In this document: one piece after another, positions 43,770-51,662 of the stretch
Layout: the number at the start of each line of letters is the position of its first letter
How positions within the stretch are numbered: the stretch's first letter is position 1
Source of the DNA: Bacteroides sp.
GTDB taxonomy: Bacteria > Bacteroidota > Bacteroidia > Bacteroidales > Bacteroidaceae
Reading direction: 5' to 3'
DNA length: 51,662 bases
Assembly: GCA_021203515.1 (NCBI GenBank)
Contig: JAJQAY010000118.1
Span: forward strand, 1 to 51,662
The notes under the pieces: generated by a model
Database searches by the model: none
Seen by the model: only the letters and a program-made list of their open reading frames with translations
What the model was told of the DNA's origin: nothing
Program-made: the position numbers and the translations under genes

Positions 43770-43863
43770 TCTGCCACATATTATACATTAAACACCATAC
43801 AACTTTGATTATCAATAAATAAGTCCACCTATTACTAATAGCAGGTAACAAAAAACGAAAAGG

Positions 43864-44259
43864 CTAAACTTTGTTGACTAAAAGGTTCGATTGTGACTCG
43901 TTACATTTTCTATCTTGCATAATACTATCCATTTGGTCTTTCGCCCAATATATGAGAGAATTCAAATGAGGTAATAAGGACATCCCTCGTGCAGTTAAAG
44001 AGTATTCCACTTTAGGAGGAATCCGCGCATAGGCTTGACGTTTCACAATGCCGTCCTGTTCCAATGTCCGTAAAGTCACAGTCAGCATTTTTTGCGAAAT
44101 ATTAGGTATTGTTCTTTGGAGTTCTCCAAACCTCATGACAGGAATCTGTTCCAGCGTGAATATAGTCAATATAGACCATTTATCACTGATACGCGAAAGA
44201 ATATTTCTGATCGGACAATTCTGAATAAAAATTTCATCTTTTAACTTATTTGCTTCCAT
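43864..44259 (-). CDS. HxlR family winged-helix regulator
   Basis: Cytoplasmic transcription regulator of 131 residues, a MarR-like winged helix often sensing electrophiles or redox stress through Cys. The HxlR core is CPIRNILSRISDKWSILTIFTLEQIPVMRFGELQRTIPNISQKMLTVTLRTLEQDGIVKRQAY, with Cys in the usual N-terminal position (NCPIRN). Then come IPPKVEYSLTARGMSLLPHL and a C-terminal dimer helix. Such proteins generally repress a divergent oxidoreductase gene; here that is the NAD(P)-binding gene at 44493. A palindrome fitting its operator lies in the shared promoter region. Confidence 0.93.
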   Translation of the reverse strand: MEANKLKDEIFIQNCPIRNILSRISDKWSILTIFTLEQIPVMRFGELQRTIPNISQKMLTVTLRTLEQDGIVKRQAYARIPPKVEYSLTARGMSLLPHLNSLIYWAKDQMDSIMQDRKCNESQSNLLVNKV

Positions 44260-44284
44260 AATATGTTGTATTTCAATTACGATA

Positions 44285-44316
44285 CAAAAGTAACTTAAAA
44301 TCTGATTGGATGCAAA
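44285..44316 (-). promoter_or_regulatory. Promoter of the HxlR gene
   Basis: On the minus strand TACTTTTG (44285-44292) and TTTG (44313-44316) are separated by 20 bp, the full Bacteroides arrangement, with about 25 bp to the start codon. Confidence 0.7.
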
Positions 44317-44410
44317 TTTACCATATCTACCATATTAAAAATGAGTTAAAGATAAAAATGTAAATCATTCATATCCAGTTTTAGTTTCCGTTTGGTAAGT
44401 ATCTGAAAAG

Positions 44411-44424
44411 CAAGTACCTACTTG
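44411..44424. promoter_or_regulatory. Probable HxlR operator palindrome
   Basis: CAAGTA-CC-TACTTG is a perfect 6-2-6 palindrome. It overlaps the -33 region of the NAD(P)-binding gene, whose -7 box is probably GAACTTTG at 44445-44452, 20 bp downstream. Binding here would block that promoter. A related half-site GTAAGTA lies at 44395-44401. Confidence 0.55.
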
Positions 44425-44492
44425 TACGAGACGTAAAAAACACAGAACTTTGCATCATCAAAAAAACAGTATTCACTAAAAAAGTATTCATT

Positions 44493-45152
44493 ATGAAGAA
44501 AGTAGCATTAATCGGTGCAAGCGGTTTCGTAGGAAACGCAATCCTGAACGAGTTGTTGAACAGAGGACATCATGTAAAGGCTATTGTACGTAACGCCTCA
44601 AAGGTGAAAGTAAATTCCCCAAATCTGGAAATCAAAGAAATTGATGTAGAAGATACGCCCACAATGGTTGAAGCGTTAAAAGGACAGGATGCAGTGATAA
44701 GCGCCTACAACCCGGGATGGTCAAATCCCAATATGCATGAGGACACACTGCGCGTTTATCCAAAAATTTTGGATGAAGTAAAGGCATCAGGGGTTAAGCG
44801 CCTACAGATTGTCGGTGGTGCAGGAAGCTTGTTCGTAAAACCCGGTTTACGTTTGGTTGATACCGGAACATTACCGGATGCATGGCTACCCGGTGTCAAG
44901 TCTATGGCTAAGTTTTTCCTTGAAACACTGGCGAATGAAAAAGAGCTCGATTGGGTTTTCTTCTCTCCTGCTGCCAATCTCGGTAATCTGTCTGCCGGAG
45001 TACGTACAGGTAAATTTCGTTTAGGAAAAGATAATCTGATTGTGGATGAAAAGGGCGAAAGTTTTATTTCCGTAGAAGATTATGCTATGGCTATGGTGGA
45101 CGAACTGGAACAGGAAAATCATCATCAGGAACGGTTCACAATCGGTAATTGA
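44493..45152 (+). CDS. NAD(P)H-binding atypical SDR (NmrA/YwnB-like)
   Basis: Cytoplasmic Rossmann-fold protein of 219 residues. The dinucleotide motif is KKVALIGASGFVGNAILNELLNRGHHVKAIVRN (GxxGxxG), with acidic IDVEDTPTMVEALKGQDAVISA typical of atypical SDRs. IVGGAGSLFVKPG and LDWVFFSPAANLG follow. Classic Tyr-x-x-x-Lys is absent, as usual in this subgroup. It is the likely target of the divergent HxlR regulator, suggesting a role in quinone or electrophile stress. The frame ends with TGA at 45150, and a further 67 codons stay open in the same frame. Confidence 0.9.
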   Translation: MKKVALIGASGFVGNAILNELLNRGHHVKAIVRNASKVKVNSPNLEIKEIDVEDTPTMVEALKGQDAVISAYNPGWSNPNMHEDTLRVYPKILDEVKASGVKRLQIVGGAGSLFVKPGLRLVDTGTLPDAWLPGVKSMAKFFLETLANEKELDWVFFSPAANLGNLSAGVRTGKFRLGKDNLIVDEKGESFISVEDYAMAMVDELEQENHHQERFTIGN

Positions 45153-45356
45153 TTCAAAAGGAGACTATCCGCAAAAAATGAAGCTAGCGAAAAGAGAAAC
45201 AATCTTTTTCTTTTCGCCAGCACCTATTTTGCTGCCTATGAAAAGGGAATCGCTTGTAGCCATGCACGCATAGAAAATGCCATATCCGTATTAAGTGATA
45301 TGCATACCAATATCAGTTACATTTATTATGCTGGTTCCCAAAGGTACTTGGTATAA
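45153..45356 (+). other. Open frame in phase with the preceding gene, possible gene remnant
   Basis: Directly after the TGA of the NAD(P)-binding gene and in the same frame, 67 sense codons run to TAA 45354-45356. They read FKRRLSAKNEASEKRNN, later YFAAYEKGIACSHARIENA and SYIYYAGSQRYLV. I recognise no family, and no ribosome site or start fits well. It could be the tail of a lost gene. The rest of the gap to 45437 shows nothing. Confidence 0.3.
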
Positions 45357-45437
45357 ATAACAGAACCGATATAGAGGATAAAACAAATTCTATATGAGAA
45401 GAAAAAATATTGAGACAAATTCATCTGGCTGAGTGAT

Positions 45438-46400
45438 TTATATTTGATTTATTATCTCTTTCTTTCTCTTCTTCCACAACTGATAACTATTAATAATATT
45501 CTGCCACAACACATATGAACCGGGGCCGACGGAAGAAAGCGGATTTAGATACGTATAGGCCATCCAGATAGCAAGCACCGTATTCTTCTGTCCCAATGCC
45601 TGCCCGCCACTGATGCGTTCTTTATAGTATCCGCCTATTCTCTTGCCTAAATAGAATTGAACACAGCAGGTTATCAAACCCGCCAGCGCAATCAGAACCT
45701 CAACAAACACCGGCGCATCGCTATTCACAAGCGAACGTACCGTCTGTCCGGACACAATGGCAAGCGCCACAGCCCACAAATAGAAAGCGGCATCATGAAA
45801 GCCCAACAGATATTGATGTACTCTCTTTACAAATACCCGCAAGAACCAAGCCATGAAGAAAGGCAGAAGCAACAATGGAAACACTTTACTCAAAATCTTC
45901 AGGAAAGCAACAAAAAAAGTGATGTCGGCATGAGGCTCCACCAACGGGAAAACCAACGGTACAGCCACCGCTGCCAAAAGATTGGACAATAAAGTATAAG
46001 TAGTCAGGCTTGAAGCGCTGCCGCCCAACTTGCCCGTAATGACAGCCGCCGCCGTAGCCGTGGGGCAAATCAGGCAAACCATAGCTCCCTCGAAAACCTC
46101 CCGATACATCTCCTGCATCGAACAATAGACCAACAACGCAGCCACCACCAGGCACGAAACCGTCTGGAACAGTAACAACCACCCGTGCCACGCCTTCGGC
46201 TTCAGTTCGTGCACCTCCACCTTGCAAAAGGTGAGCAGCAGTTGCGCAAAAATCAAAGCAGGAGTGAGTAAAGCAATCAGCCCATTCAGGAAGGGTTTTG
46301 CAGGTGCCAACAAAGGGATTCCCGCAAAGAAGAAATATCCCAACGTACCGGCAATCACCGCCAAAGGCAATGTCCAATTCTTTATAAAGCGAAGAAGCAT
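45438..46400 (-). CDS. Bile acid:sodium symporter-like (BASS) transporter
   Basis: Inner-membrane protein of 320 residues with nine to ten helices. It begins MLLRFIKNWTLPLAVIAGTLGYFFFAG. The core signature LICPTATAAAVITGKLGGSASSLTTYTLLSNLLAAVAVPLVFPLVEP matches the discontinuous helix and sodium-site region of BASS/SBF transporters, and GGQALGQKNTVLAIWMAYTYLNPLSSVGPG matches the second crossover helix. The substrate (bile acid, keto acid or other organic anion) is unknown. It has its own promoter: minus-strand TAACTTTG at 46429-46436. Basic C-terminus (WKKRKKEIINQI). Confidence 0.85.
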   Translation of the reverse strand: MLLRFIKNWTLPLAVIAGTLGYFFFAGIPLLAPAKPFLNGLIALLTPALIFAQLLLTFCKVEVHELKPKAWHGWLLLFQTVSCLVVAALLVYCSMQEMYREVFEGAMVCLICPTATAAAVITGKLGGSASSLTTYTLLSNLLAAVAVPLVFPLVEPHADITFFVAFLKILSKVFPLLLLPFFMAWFLRVFVKRVHQYLLGFHDAAFYLWAVALAIVSGQTVRSLVNSDAPVFVEVLIALAGLITCCVQFYLGKRIGGYYKERISGGQALGQKNTVLAIWMAYTYLNPLSSVGPGSYVLWQNIINSYQLWKKRKKEIINQI

Positions 46401-46518
46401 AGCCGTCTACTAATTTATAATTTGCGCGCAAAGTTACGGATATTATCAATAGGTTATCCCGTTGGGAGAAATAAAAGTAAGAAATAGGCAAAACAAGCAG
46501 GAGAGCCGCAGAAATTAG

Positions 46519-46550
46519 TTCGTTAGACAGTTGTTATCCTTTCGTTAGAC
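46519..46550. repeat. Two direct copies of TTCGTTAGAC 22 bp apart
   Basis: TTCGTTAGAC occurs at 46519-46528 and 46541-46550. It lies in the 306-bp gap between the divergent transporter and amidase genes, about 85 bp from the transporter promoter. A spacing of two helical turns could suit a regulator. I see no gene in this gap. Confidence 0.35.
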
Positions 46551-46683
46551 CCTGCAAAAGGCAGACTTAAAAACAGTGACAGAGGAAAATAAATCCTGCA
46601 AACGCGAGGGCTAAATCAGCCTAAAATGAGCCCGCCACGAACAAAACTTAAAGACAAAGCACAAGTTTTCTATAAATTAGCAT

Positions 46684-46691
46684 TATCTTTG
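46684..46691 (+). promoter_or_regulatory. Promoter -7 box of the amidase gene
   Basis: TATCTTTG is an exact TAnnTTTG match 16 bp before ATG 46707. It rules out the upstream in-frame start at 46626 and implies a leader of only about 9 bases. Confidence 0.7.
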
Positions 46692-46706
46692 TCCCGATTT
46701 TCAGAT

Positions 46707-47891
46707 ATGAGACTATATAGACTATACATATTATATATAGGTATTTGCTTAGGGTTGCCCACCTCCCCTCTCTGCAGCGGCACGGCTGAAGCAAAAGACT
46801 TTGTCGTGGTCATAGACGCCGGACATGGCGGACATGACCCCGGCGCTATCGGCAAAATATCCAAGGAAAAGAATATCAACCTGAACGTCGCCCTCAAACT
46901 AGGCAAACAGATAGAAAAGAACTGCCAGGATGTGAAAGTGGTATATACCCGTACTCGTGACGTGTTTATCCCCCTGGACCGACGTGCCGAAATAGCCAAT
47001 AATGCCAAAGCCGACTTATTCATCTCCGTTCATACGAATGCACTTGCCAACAATCGTACCGCCAAAGGCGCATCGACCTGGACGCTCGGTCTTGCCAAGT
47101 CCGATGCCAATCTGGAAGTAGCCAAGCGGGAGAACTCGGTTATCCTTTACGAAAGCGACTACAAGATGCGGTATGCGGGCTTCAATCCCAATTCGGCCGA
47201 GTCTTATATCATCTTCGAGTTCATGCAGGACAAATACATGTCGCAAAGCGTGTATCTGGCCTCACTCGTACAAAAGCAATTCCGCCATACTTGTAATCGC
47301 GCAGACCGCGGTGTTCATCAGGCAGGCTTCCTCGTGCTGAAAGCGAGTGTCATGCCAAGCATTCTGGTGGAACTGGGCTTCATCTCCACTCCCGAAGAGG
47401 AACGTTTCCTTAATTCGGAAGCCGGAACCACCTCGCTTGCCAACGGCCTCTTCCGCGCTTTCCTCACCTACAAGCGTGAACAGGAAATCCGTCTGAATGG
47501 AAGCAGCCATACGATTATGCCCGAAGATATTCCGGCACCGGAAGAAGAAAAAGAAAACCGCCCCGCCCATACTCCCCGAAAAGAGGAGAAAGCCGCCCCC
47601 CCGAAAACAGAAAGTACCGGTATCGTGTTTAAGATTCAGATACTCACTTCTTCGCGTCCGTTGCCCCCCAATGATAAAAGGCTGAAGGGATTGAAAGACG
47701 TGGAATACTATAAAGAAGGCAGATTATGTAAATACACCTATGGTGCATCCCCCGATTATAATAAGGTGCTGCGCACCAAGCGTTCTATTACGGCACAATT
47801 TAAGGATGCTTTCATCATAGCCTTCAAAGACGGTAAAAAGATGAATATCAATGCAGCCATCAACGAATTTAAAACTCAAAGAAATAAATAA
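46707..47891 (+). CDS. N-acetylmuramoyl-L-alanine amidase (Amidase_3)
   Basis: Secreted zinc amidase cleaving the peptide stem from peptidoglycan during cell separation. I place the start at ATG 46707, giving signal MRLYRLYILYIGICLGLPTSPLCSG. The catalytic domain shows VVIDAGHGGHDPGAIG (zinc His), a Glu in KEKNINLNVALKLG, FISVHTNAL (zinc His) and SILVELGFISTPEEERFL (catalytic Glu). A charged, Pro-rich linker (PAPEEEKENRPAHTPRKEEKAAPPKTES) leads to a C-terminal domain (VFKIQILTSSRPLPPNDKRLKGLKDVEYYKEGRLCKYTYG) resembling a SPOR-type septal-binding domain. Length about 394 residues. The MCE protein follows after 9 bp. Confidence 0.93.
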   Translation: MRLYRLYILYIGICLGLPTSPLCSGTAEAKDFVVVIDAGHGGHDPGAIGKISKEKNINLNVALKLGKQIEKNCQDVKVVYTRTRDVFIPLDRRAEIANNAKADLFISVHTNALANNRTAKGASTWTLGLAKSDANLEVAKRENSVILYESDYKMRYAGFNPNSAESYIIFEFMQDKYMSQSVYLASLVQKQFRHTCNRADRGVHQAGFLVLKASVMPSILVELGFISTPEEERFLNSEAGTTSLANGLFRAFLTYKREQEIRLNGSSHTIMPEDIPAPEEEKENRPAHTPRKEEKAAPPKTESTGIVFKIQILTSSRPLPPNDKRLKGLKDVEYYKEGRLCKYTYGASPDYNKVLRTKRSITAQFKDAFIIAFKDGKKMNINAAINEFKTQRNK

Positions 47892-47900
47892 GCATATAAT

Positions 47901-48794
47901 ATGAAGTATATAACTAAAGAAGTAAGAATAGGAATTGCAGGAATAGCCGCCCTTTGCGTATTAGTATACGGCATCAATTACCTGAAAGGCATCAATATCT
48001 TCAAGCCCTCCAGCTATTTCTATGTGAAATTTCAGAATGTCAACGGACTCACCAAGTCCAGTCCGATTTTTGCAGACGGTTTCCGTGTGGGTATCGTACG
48101 CGACTTGTATTATGACTACACCCAGCCAGGTAAAGTCATTGCCGAAATAGATGTAGACCCCGAGCTGCGTATCCCTAAAGGAAGCACCGCCGAACTGACC
48201 ACCGAAATGCTGGGAGGCGTCAAGATGAATTTGCTTCTTGCCAACAATCCGCGTGAGAAGTATCAGATAGGAGATACCATTCCCGGTGAAATTAACAACG
48301 GAATGATGGAAAAAGTAGCCGACATGATGCCTCAATTGGAGAAGATGCTTCCCAAACTGGACTCCATACTCGGATCATTGAATACCGTTCTGGCAGACCC
48401 GGCAATCCCCGCCACCCTGCACAACGTGCAGAATTTGACAGCCAGCCTGACAGTAACCAGTCGGCAACTGCAAACCCTGATGGATAAAGACATCCCGCAA
48501 CTGACCGGAAAACTGAATACCATTGGAAATAATTTCGTACTCATTTCCAACAATCTGAAAGAAATTGACTATGCAGCGGCTATGCAGCAGGTAGACTCTA
48601 CATTGGCTAATGTAAAAATGATTACAGACAAATTAAACCGGAAGGACAACACTGTGGGCTTACTGCTGAATGATCCGTCACTATACAACAATCTGAATGC
48701 TACAACAGCCAATGCGGCAAGCCTGCTGGAAGACTTAAAAACGCATCCGAAACGCTATGTATATTTCTCCTTATTCGGCAAAAAAGACAAGTAG
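47901..48794 (+). CDS. MCE/MlaD family lipid transport protein
   Basis: Periplasmic, inner-membrane-anchored protein of 297 residues. One N-terminal helix (VRIGIAGIAALCVLVYGINYLKG) is followed by an MCE domain (FYVKFQNVNGLTKSSPIFADGFRVGIV through EIDVDPELRIPKGSTAELTTEMLGGVKMNLLL). A long coiled-coil tail then contains repeated Leu/Asn helices (LQTLMDKDIPQLTGKLNTIGNNFVLISNNLKEID). MlaD-type hexamers carry phospholipids between membranes; its permease and ATPase partners are not in the window. It is co-transcribed with the amidase, a pairing that suggests an envelope operon. The stop is TAG. Confidence 0.92.
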   Translation: MKYITKEVRIGIAGIAALCVLVYGINYLKGINIFKPSSYFYVKFQNVNGLTKSSPIFADGFRVGIVRDLYYDYTQPGKVIAEIDVDPELRIPKGSTAELTTEMLGGVKMNLLLANNPREKYQIGDTIPGEINNGMMEKVADMMPQLEKMLPKLDSILGSLNTVLADPAIPATLHNVQNLTASLTVTSRQLQTLMDKDIPQLTGKLNTIGNNFVLISNNLKEIDYAAAMQQVDSTLANVKMITDKLNRKDNTVGLLLNDPSLYNNLNATTANAASLLEDLKTHPKRYVYFSLFGKKDK

Positions 48795-48973
48795 AAAAAA
48801 CTCGTTATATAGATTTTATCTAAATAATAGGCATCATTCGCCTTAGAAAGGAAAGCCTAATAAGTCTACCTATAAGATAAGAATGAGGCTTTTAACCGAC
48901 TTCGCTCATAGAGAGGAAAAAGGAACAAAAAAATGCGAATAAATAGCTAACATACAGATGATTACACAAAAGC
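48795..48973. other. Intergenic stretch without a recognised gene
   Basis: The 179 bases between the MCE stop and the terminator are AT-rich, with weak TAGGC/GCCTA pairing near 48838-48860. I see no ORF, tRNA or known RNA. Either the MCE mRNA has a long 3' tail or a small RNA starts here and uses the terminator. Confidence 0.3.
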
Positions 48974-48999
48974 AATAGCCCCTAAGAAGGGGCTATTTT
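48974..48999 (+). terminator. Rho-independent terminator before dnaA
   Basis: AATAGCCCC (48974-48982) pairs perfectly with GGGGCTATT (48989-48997) over loop TAAGAA and is followed by TTC. It isolates dnaA from the amidase-MCE operon. Confidence 0.85.
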
Positions 49000-49012
49000 C
49001 TTGTAATCTGAT

Positions 49013-49071
49013 AAGTCGCTGAAAGTAAAGCGATTATTGTTTTCTTGGGAAATACAAGAAAAAAGCGACTT
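49013..49071. promoter_or_regulatory. Nested hairpin upstream of the dnaA promoter
   Basis: The outer arms AAGTCGCT (49013-49020) and AGCGACTT (49064-49071) enclose an inner stem TTTTCTTG/CAAGAAAA. It ends at the -33 region of the dnaA promoter. I see no clear DnaA boxes (TTATNCACA) in the gap. Confidence 0.45.
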
Positions 49072-49092
49072 GTTTTTCTCAAATAAGATTGC

Positions 49093-49100
49093 GAATTTTG
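49093..49100 (+). promoter_or_regulatory. Promoter -7 box of dnaA
   Basis: GAATTTTG is a near match to TAnnTTTG, with TTG at 49070-49072 about 20 bp upstream. The leader to ATG 49147 is about 40 bases. Confidence 0.5.
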
Positions 49101-49146
49101 CATTCGTAGAAGTTTTGCTTAATTAATAAATGTATTAGTAACCGTT

Positions 49147-50532
49147 ATGAGTGAACAGGATCATGCCGGGTTATGGAACCGCTGTCTGGAAATTATCAGA
49201 GACAATGTTCCGGAGCAGGCATATAAAACATGGTTTCTTCCTATCGTTCCTTTAAAATATGAGGACAAAACGCTTGTAGTGCAAGTGCCCAGCCAGTTCT
49301 TTTATGAGTTTCTGGAGGACAAGTATGTAGACCTACTGCGTAAAACTCTATATAAGGTAATCGGTGAGGGAACGAAACTGATGTATAATGTCACGGTAGA
49401 TAAAAGTTCCCGGCCAGAGAAGACCATTGAATACGAATCTACCCGCCGCACTATTATCCCGCAAAAGCAGATAATAGGCAAAGATATTCCACAACCTGTT
49501 CAGGATTTGGATCCGCATCTAAATCCGGAATACAATTTCGAAACATTTATCGAAGGATACAGCAACAAGCTTTCACGCAGTGTTGCAGAAGCCGTTGCAC
49601 TCAATCCTGCCAAGACGATTTTCAACCCGCTGTTCTTATACGGAGCATCCGGTGTGGGAAAAACTCACCTTGCCAATGCCATCGGTACGAAAATCAAGGA
49701 GCTTTACCCGGATAAACGGGTACTGTATATATCGGCACATCTGTTCCAAGTGCAATACACGGACTCTGTACGTAATAATACGACCAACGATTTCATTAAC
49801 TTCTACCAGACCATCGACGTTTTAATTATTGATGATATTCAGGAATTTGCAGGCGTTACGAAGACGCAAAACACCTTCTTCCATATCTTCAATCATCTGC
49901 ACCAGAACGGCAAGCAGCTCATTCTCACCTCCGACCGCGCTCCGGTATTGCTGCAAGGCATGGAAGAACGACTGATTACACGTTTCAAATGGGGAATGGT
50001 GGCAGAACTGGAAAAACCGACGGTAGAGTTGCGCAAGAATATCCTGCGAAACAAGATACACCGCGACGGTTTGCAGTTCCCTGCAGAGGTCATCGATTAT
50101 ATTGCCGAAAATGTGGGCAACAGCGTCCGCGACTTGGAGGGTGTTGTGATTTCTATCATGGCTCATTCTACCATCTACAATAAGGAGATTGACCTGGAAT
50201 TGGCACAGCGCATCGTGCGCAAGGTGGCAAACAGTGAAAGCAAAGCCGTAACGGTGGACGATATTATCAATACCGTGTGCAAGCATTTCGGTTTGGAGAA
50301 TTCTGCCATACATACCAAATCCAGAAAGCGCGAAGTGGTGCAGGCACGGCAGGTTGCCATGTATCTGGCTAAAAACAATACAGACTTTTCTACCGCTAAA
50401 ATCGGAACATTGATAGGCAACAAAGACCATGCAACCGTATTGCACGCCTGCAAGACTGTTAAAGAGCTGAGGGAGGTGGATAAAGCTTTCCGCGCTGAAA
50501 TTGACGAGATACAGTCAACTCTCAAGAAATAA
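49147..50532 (+). CDS. dnaA: Chromosomal replication initiator DnaA
   Basis: AAA+ initiator that binds oriC and melts DNA. Its 461 residues show domain I ([49 protein letters not shown]) and a short linker. Domain III carries Walker [16 protein letters not shown], Walker [11 protein letters not shown], sensor 1 LILTSDRAP and the arginine-finger region [11 protein letters not shown]. The domain IV DNA-binding signature is [20 protein letters not shown]. All expected elements are intact. It is monocistronic, between a terminator and a long inverted repeat. No origin could be recognised nearby. Confidence 0.98.
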   Translation: MSEQDHAGLWNRCLEIIRDNVPEQAYKTWFLPIVPLKYEDKTLVVQVPSQFFYEFLEDKYVDLLRKTLYKVIGEGTKLMYNVTVDKSSRPEKTIEYESTRRTIIPQKQIIGKDIPQPVQDLDPHLNPEYNFETFIEGYSNKLSRSVAEAVALNPAKTIFNPLFLYGASGVGKTHLANAIGTKIKELYPDKRVLYISAHLFQVQYTDSVRNNTTNDFINFYQTIDVLIIDDIQEFAGVTKTQNTFFHIFNHLHQNGKQLILTSDRAPVLLQGMEERLITRFKWGMVAELEKPTVELRKNILRNKIHRDGLQFPAEVIDYIAENVGNSVRDLEGVVISIMAHSTIYNKEIDLELAQRIVRKVANSESKAVTVDDIINTVCKHFGLENSAIHTKSRKREVVQARQVAMYLAKNNTDFSTAKIGTLIGNKDHATVLHACKTVKELREVDKAFRAEIDEIQSTLKK

Positions 50533-50536
50533 TGTT

Positions 50537-50624
50537 TTTAGGTACTAGGTTTTAAGTATTAGGTATTAAGCTGCGCAATGATACCGCATGGTTAATACCT
50601 AATACTTAAAACCTAATACCTAAA
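50537..50624. repeat. 33-bp inverted repeat between dnaA and nitroreductase
   Basis: Arms 50537-50569 and 50592-50624 match at 32 of 33 positions, with a 22-base loop. Each arm consists of TAGGTAyTAGGTTTTAAG-type near-repeats. The right arm ends on the base before the nitroreductase stop and the left arm starts 4 bases after the dnaA stop, so it exactly fills the convergent gap. Confidence 0.9.
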
Positions 50625-51360
50625 TCAAAATCCTTGCTTTTTCATTGCTTTCCAAAGACTTTCCGACATAGCTTCACTATCTTTCTTCGTATAGCGGACA
50701 TCGGTAAAGACTTGAGCAAGAGTTTCTTTATTATTTTCTATAATGAACTGCTTATTCTTAGGCAAAGATTCTTTATAAGCATATAGACGGTTAATATCTT
50801 CGGGCGTATAATCATGGTAAGTTTCTTCATGAACGATAGCTTCCAACGGCAGGCGGTCTACTTGTGCAGGCGTTTCCGCAGGCCATCCCACAGTTACTGT
50901 AGTTATGGGAAACACCAGTTCCGGCAGCTCCAATGCATCGATAATCATCTGGGGATTGTAGGTTGTCGTACCCAAATAGCAAATACCCAGACCCTTTTCT
51001 TCGGCAGCCACACAAAATGTCTGTGCAGCCAGCAGAGTGTCTACGGCCCCCGTAACAAACCATTCGAAGTTATTATAACCCGGCTCGGCTTTCCGCTGCT
51101 CGCACCACTTACTGAAACGACGCAAATCAATGCAGAAAGTCAGAACAACCGGTGCTGTCTGCACCATCGGCTGATTAAAATGCGCCGGCGCCAATTTGGC
51201 CTTGCGCTCTGCATCACGGGTCACAATCACACTATAAACCTGCATATTTCCTACTGTAGACGCACGAAAAGAGGTTTCAAGCAAATCATTTAACAAATCA
51301 GAAGAAATATCTTTCTGCTGATACTTACGAATCGTCCTTCTTTGTTTCAAACTATCCATT
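50625..51360 (-). CDS. Nitroreductase family oxidoreductase
   Basis: Cytoplasmic FMN-dependent NAD(P)H oxidoreductase, about 244 residues from ATG 51360 (MDSLKQRRTIRKYQQKDISSDLLNDLL). The RRTIRKY motif binds the FMN phosphate. FRASTVGNMQVYSVIV and GAVDTLLAAQTFCVAAEEKGLGICYLGTT are typical of NfsA-like members. The C-terminal part (LPKNKQFIIENNKETLAQVFTDVRYTKKD) is longer than in the minimal family and NfsA-like. Physiological substrate unknown; relatives reduce nitro drugs and flavins. I chose 51360 because a promoter box lies at 51376-51383, ruling out a start further upstream. Confidence 0.9.
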
Positions 51361-51375
51361 CTTTCTTTTTCTTGC

Positions 51376-51383
51376 AAATATAT
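51376..51383 (-). promoter_or_regulatory. Promoter -7 box of the nitroreductase gene
   Basis: The minus strand reads TATATTTG, an exact TAnnTTTG match 15 bp before the ATG, implying a very short leader. Confidence 0.65.
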
Positions 51384-51593
51384 GAAAAGAATTACAGTTA
51401 GCCATTTAACAAGTCCATTAATATTTAACGAAGTTATCAAAAAGAAGAAAGCATATAGCATCCAAGGCAGGCACTCTATTTTCTTTTTGGGAAAACTTTT
51501 TGTTCATTCAAAAATATCATTTTTCTATAAATCAAACAATTAAATGCTAAAACCGGAAAACTTTCATTCGGTTAATAAAAACTTCTATTTTAT

Positions 51594-51625
51594 TTTGCTA
51601 TAACAAAAAAACATTCCTAGATTTG
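51594..51625 (+). promoter_or_regulatory. Consensus promoter of a gene cut off by the window end
   Basis: TTTG (51594-51597) and TAGATTTG (51618-51625) are spaced 20 bp apart. An ATG at 51650 could be the start of the truncated gene, but only four codons are visible. The rest of the 302-bp gap is AT-rich with nothing else recognised. Confidence 0.7.
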
Positions 51626-51662
51626 CAAACGCATTTGTTAACTATAAGTATGACTTCTACAC

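Noticed and set aside
46626..46706. Earlier start for the amidase
   Set aside because: It would place the promoter box TATCTTTG inside the coding region and spoil the signal peptide.
48795..49146. oriC next to dnaA
   Set aside because: No cluster of TTATNCACA boxes or AT-rich 13-mers that I could recognise.

Overview
The window is Bacteroides-type chromosomal DNA. The evidence is Bacteroidetes promoters (TTTG, about 20 bp, then TAnnTTTG) before many genes, a SusC/SusD pair with a hybrid two-component regulator, lipoprotein signals, and housekeeping genes of Bacteroides type (lysS-gpsA-pgi, an LptD-like protein, dnaA next to a nitroreductase). I do not assign a species.

Region 1 (1-22 kb) is mainly a polysaccharide utilization locus that looks aimed at a sulfated, uronate-containing glycan, most likely heparan sulfate or a relative. 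Reading leftward from 20.0 kb it holds an unrecognised toroid-plus-sandwich secreted protein, a hybrid two-component regulator, an aldose 1-epimerase-like lipoprotein, a KdgF-like cupin, then SusC, SusD, a heparinase III-like (PL12) lyase, a sulfatase and a second heparinase II/III-type lyase (PL15-like). A second sulfatase is divergent at 20.3 kb. The intended flow is surface capture and import by SusC/D, cleavage by lyases, desulfation, and handling of unsaturated uronates by the cupin. Almost every gene here is interrupted. I count 14 one-base shifts, nearly all in homopolymers, and four in-frame TAG codons in the first 20 kb, against three shifts in the remaining 32 kb. The locus is either decayed or poorly sequenced here.

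Region 2 (22-35 kb) holds a MATE exporter, lysS-gpsA-pgi, a membrane protein interrupted by a (TA)22.5 microsatellite in its coding sequence, a HAD phosphatase or mutase, a truncated acetyltransferase, a lipoprotein/outer-membrane-protein pair, tRNA-Arg(CCG), asnA and ung.

Region 3 (35-46.4 kb) has an LptD-like protein, an HD hydrolase, an ArnT-like glycosyltransferase (frameshifted), GtrA and a GT2 glycosyltransferase, suggesting envelope glycan or lipid modification. It continues with an AlkZ-like winged-helix protein, a GNAT, a divergent HxlR/NAD(P)-binding pair with a palindromic operator, and a bile acid:sodium symporter-like transporter.

Region 4 (46.4-51.7 kb) is core: cell-wall amidase, MCE/MlaD protein, dnaA, a nitroreductase, and the promoter of a following gene cut off by the window end.

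The most unusual non-coding structure is a set of long inverted repeats just after gene ends (28.2, 34.3, 42.1, 50.5 kb). Each has a different sequence, but every arm is built of short direct repeats. There are also two tandem arrays of 21-22 bp units (23.8 and 35.2 kb). The most testable biological idea is slipped-strand switching at the TA tract.
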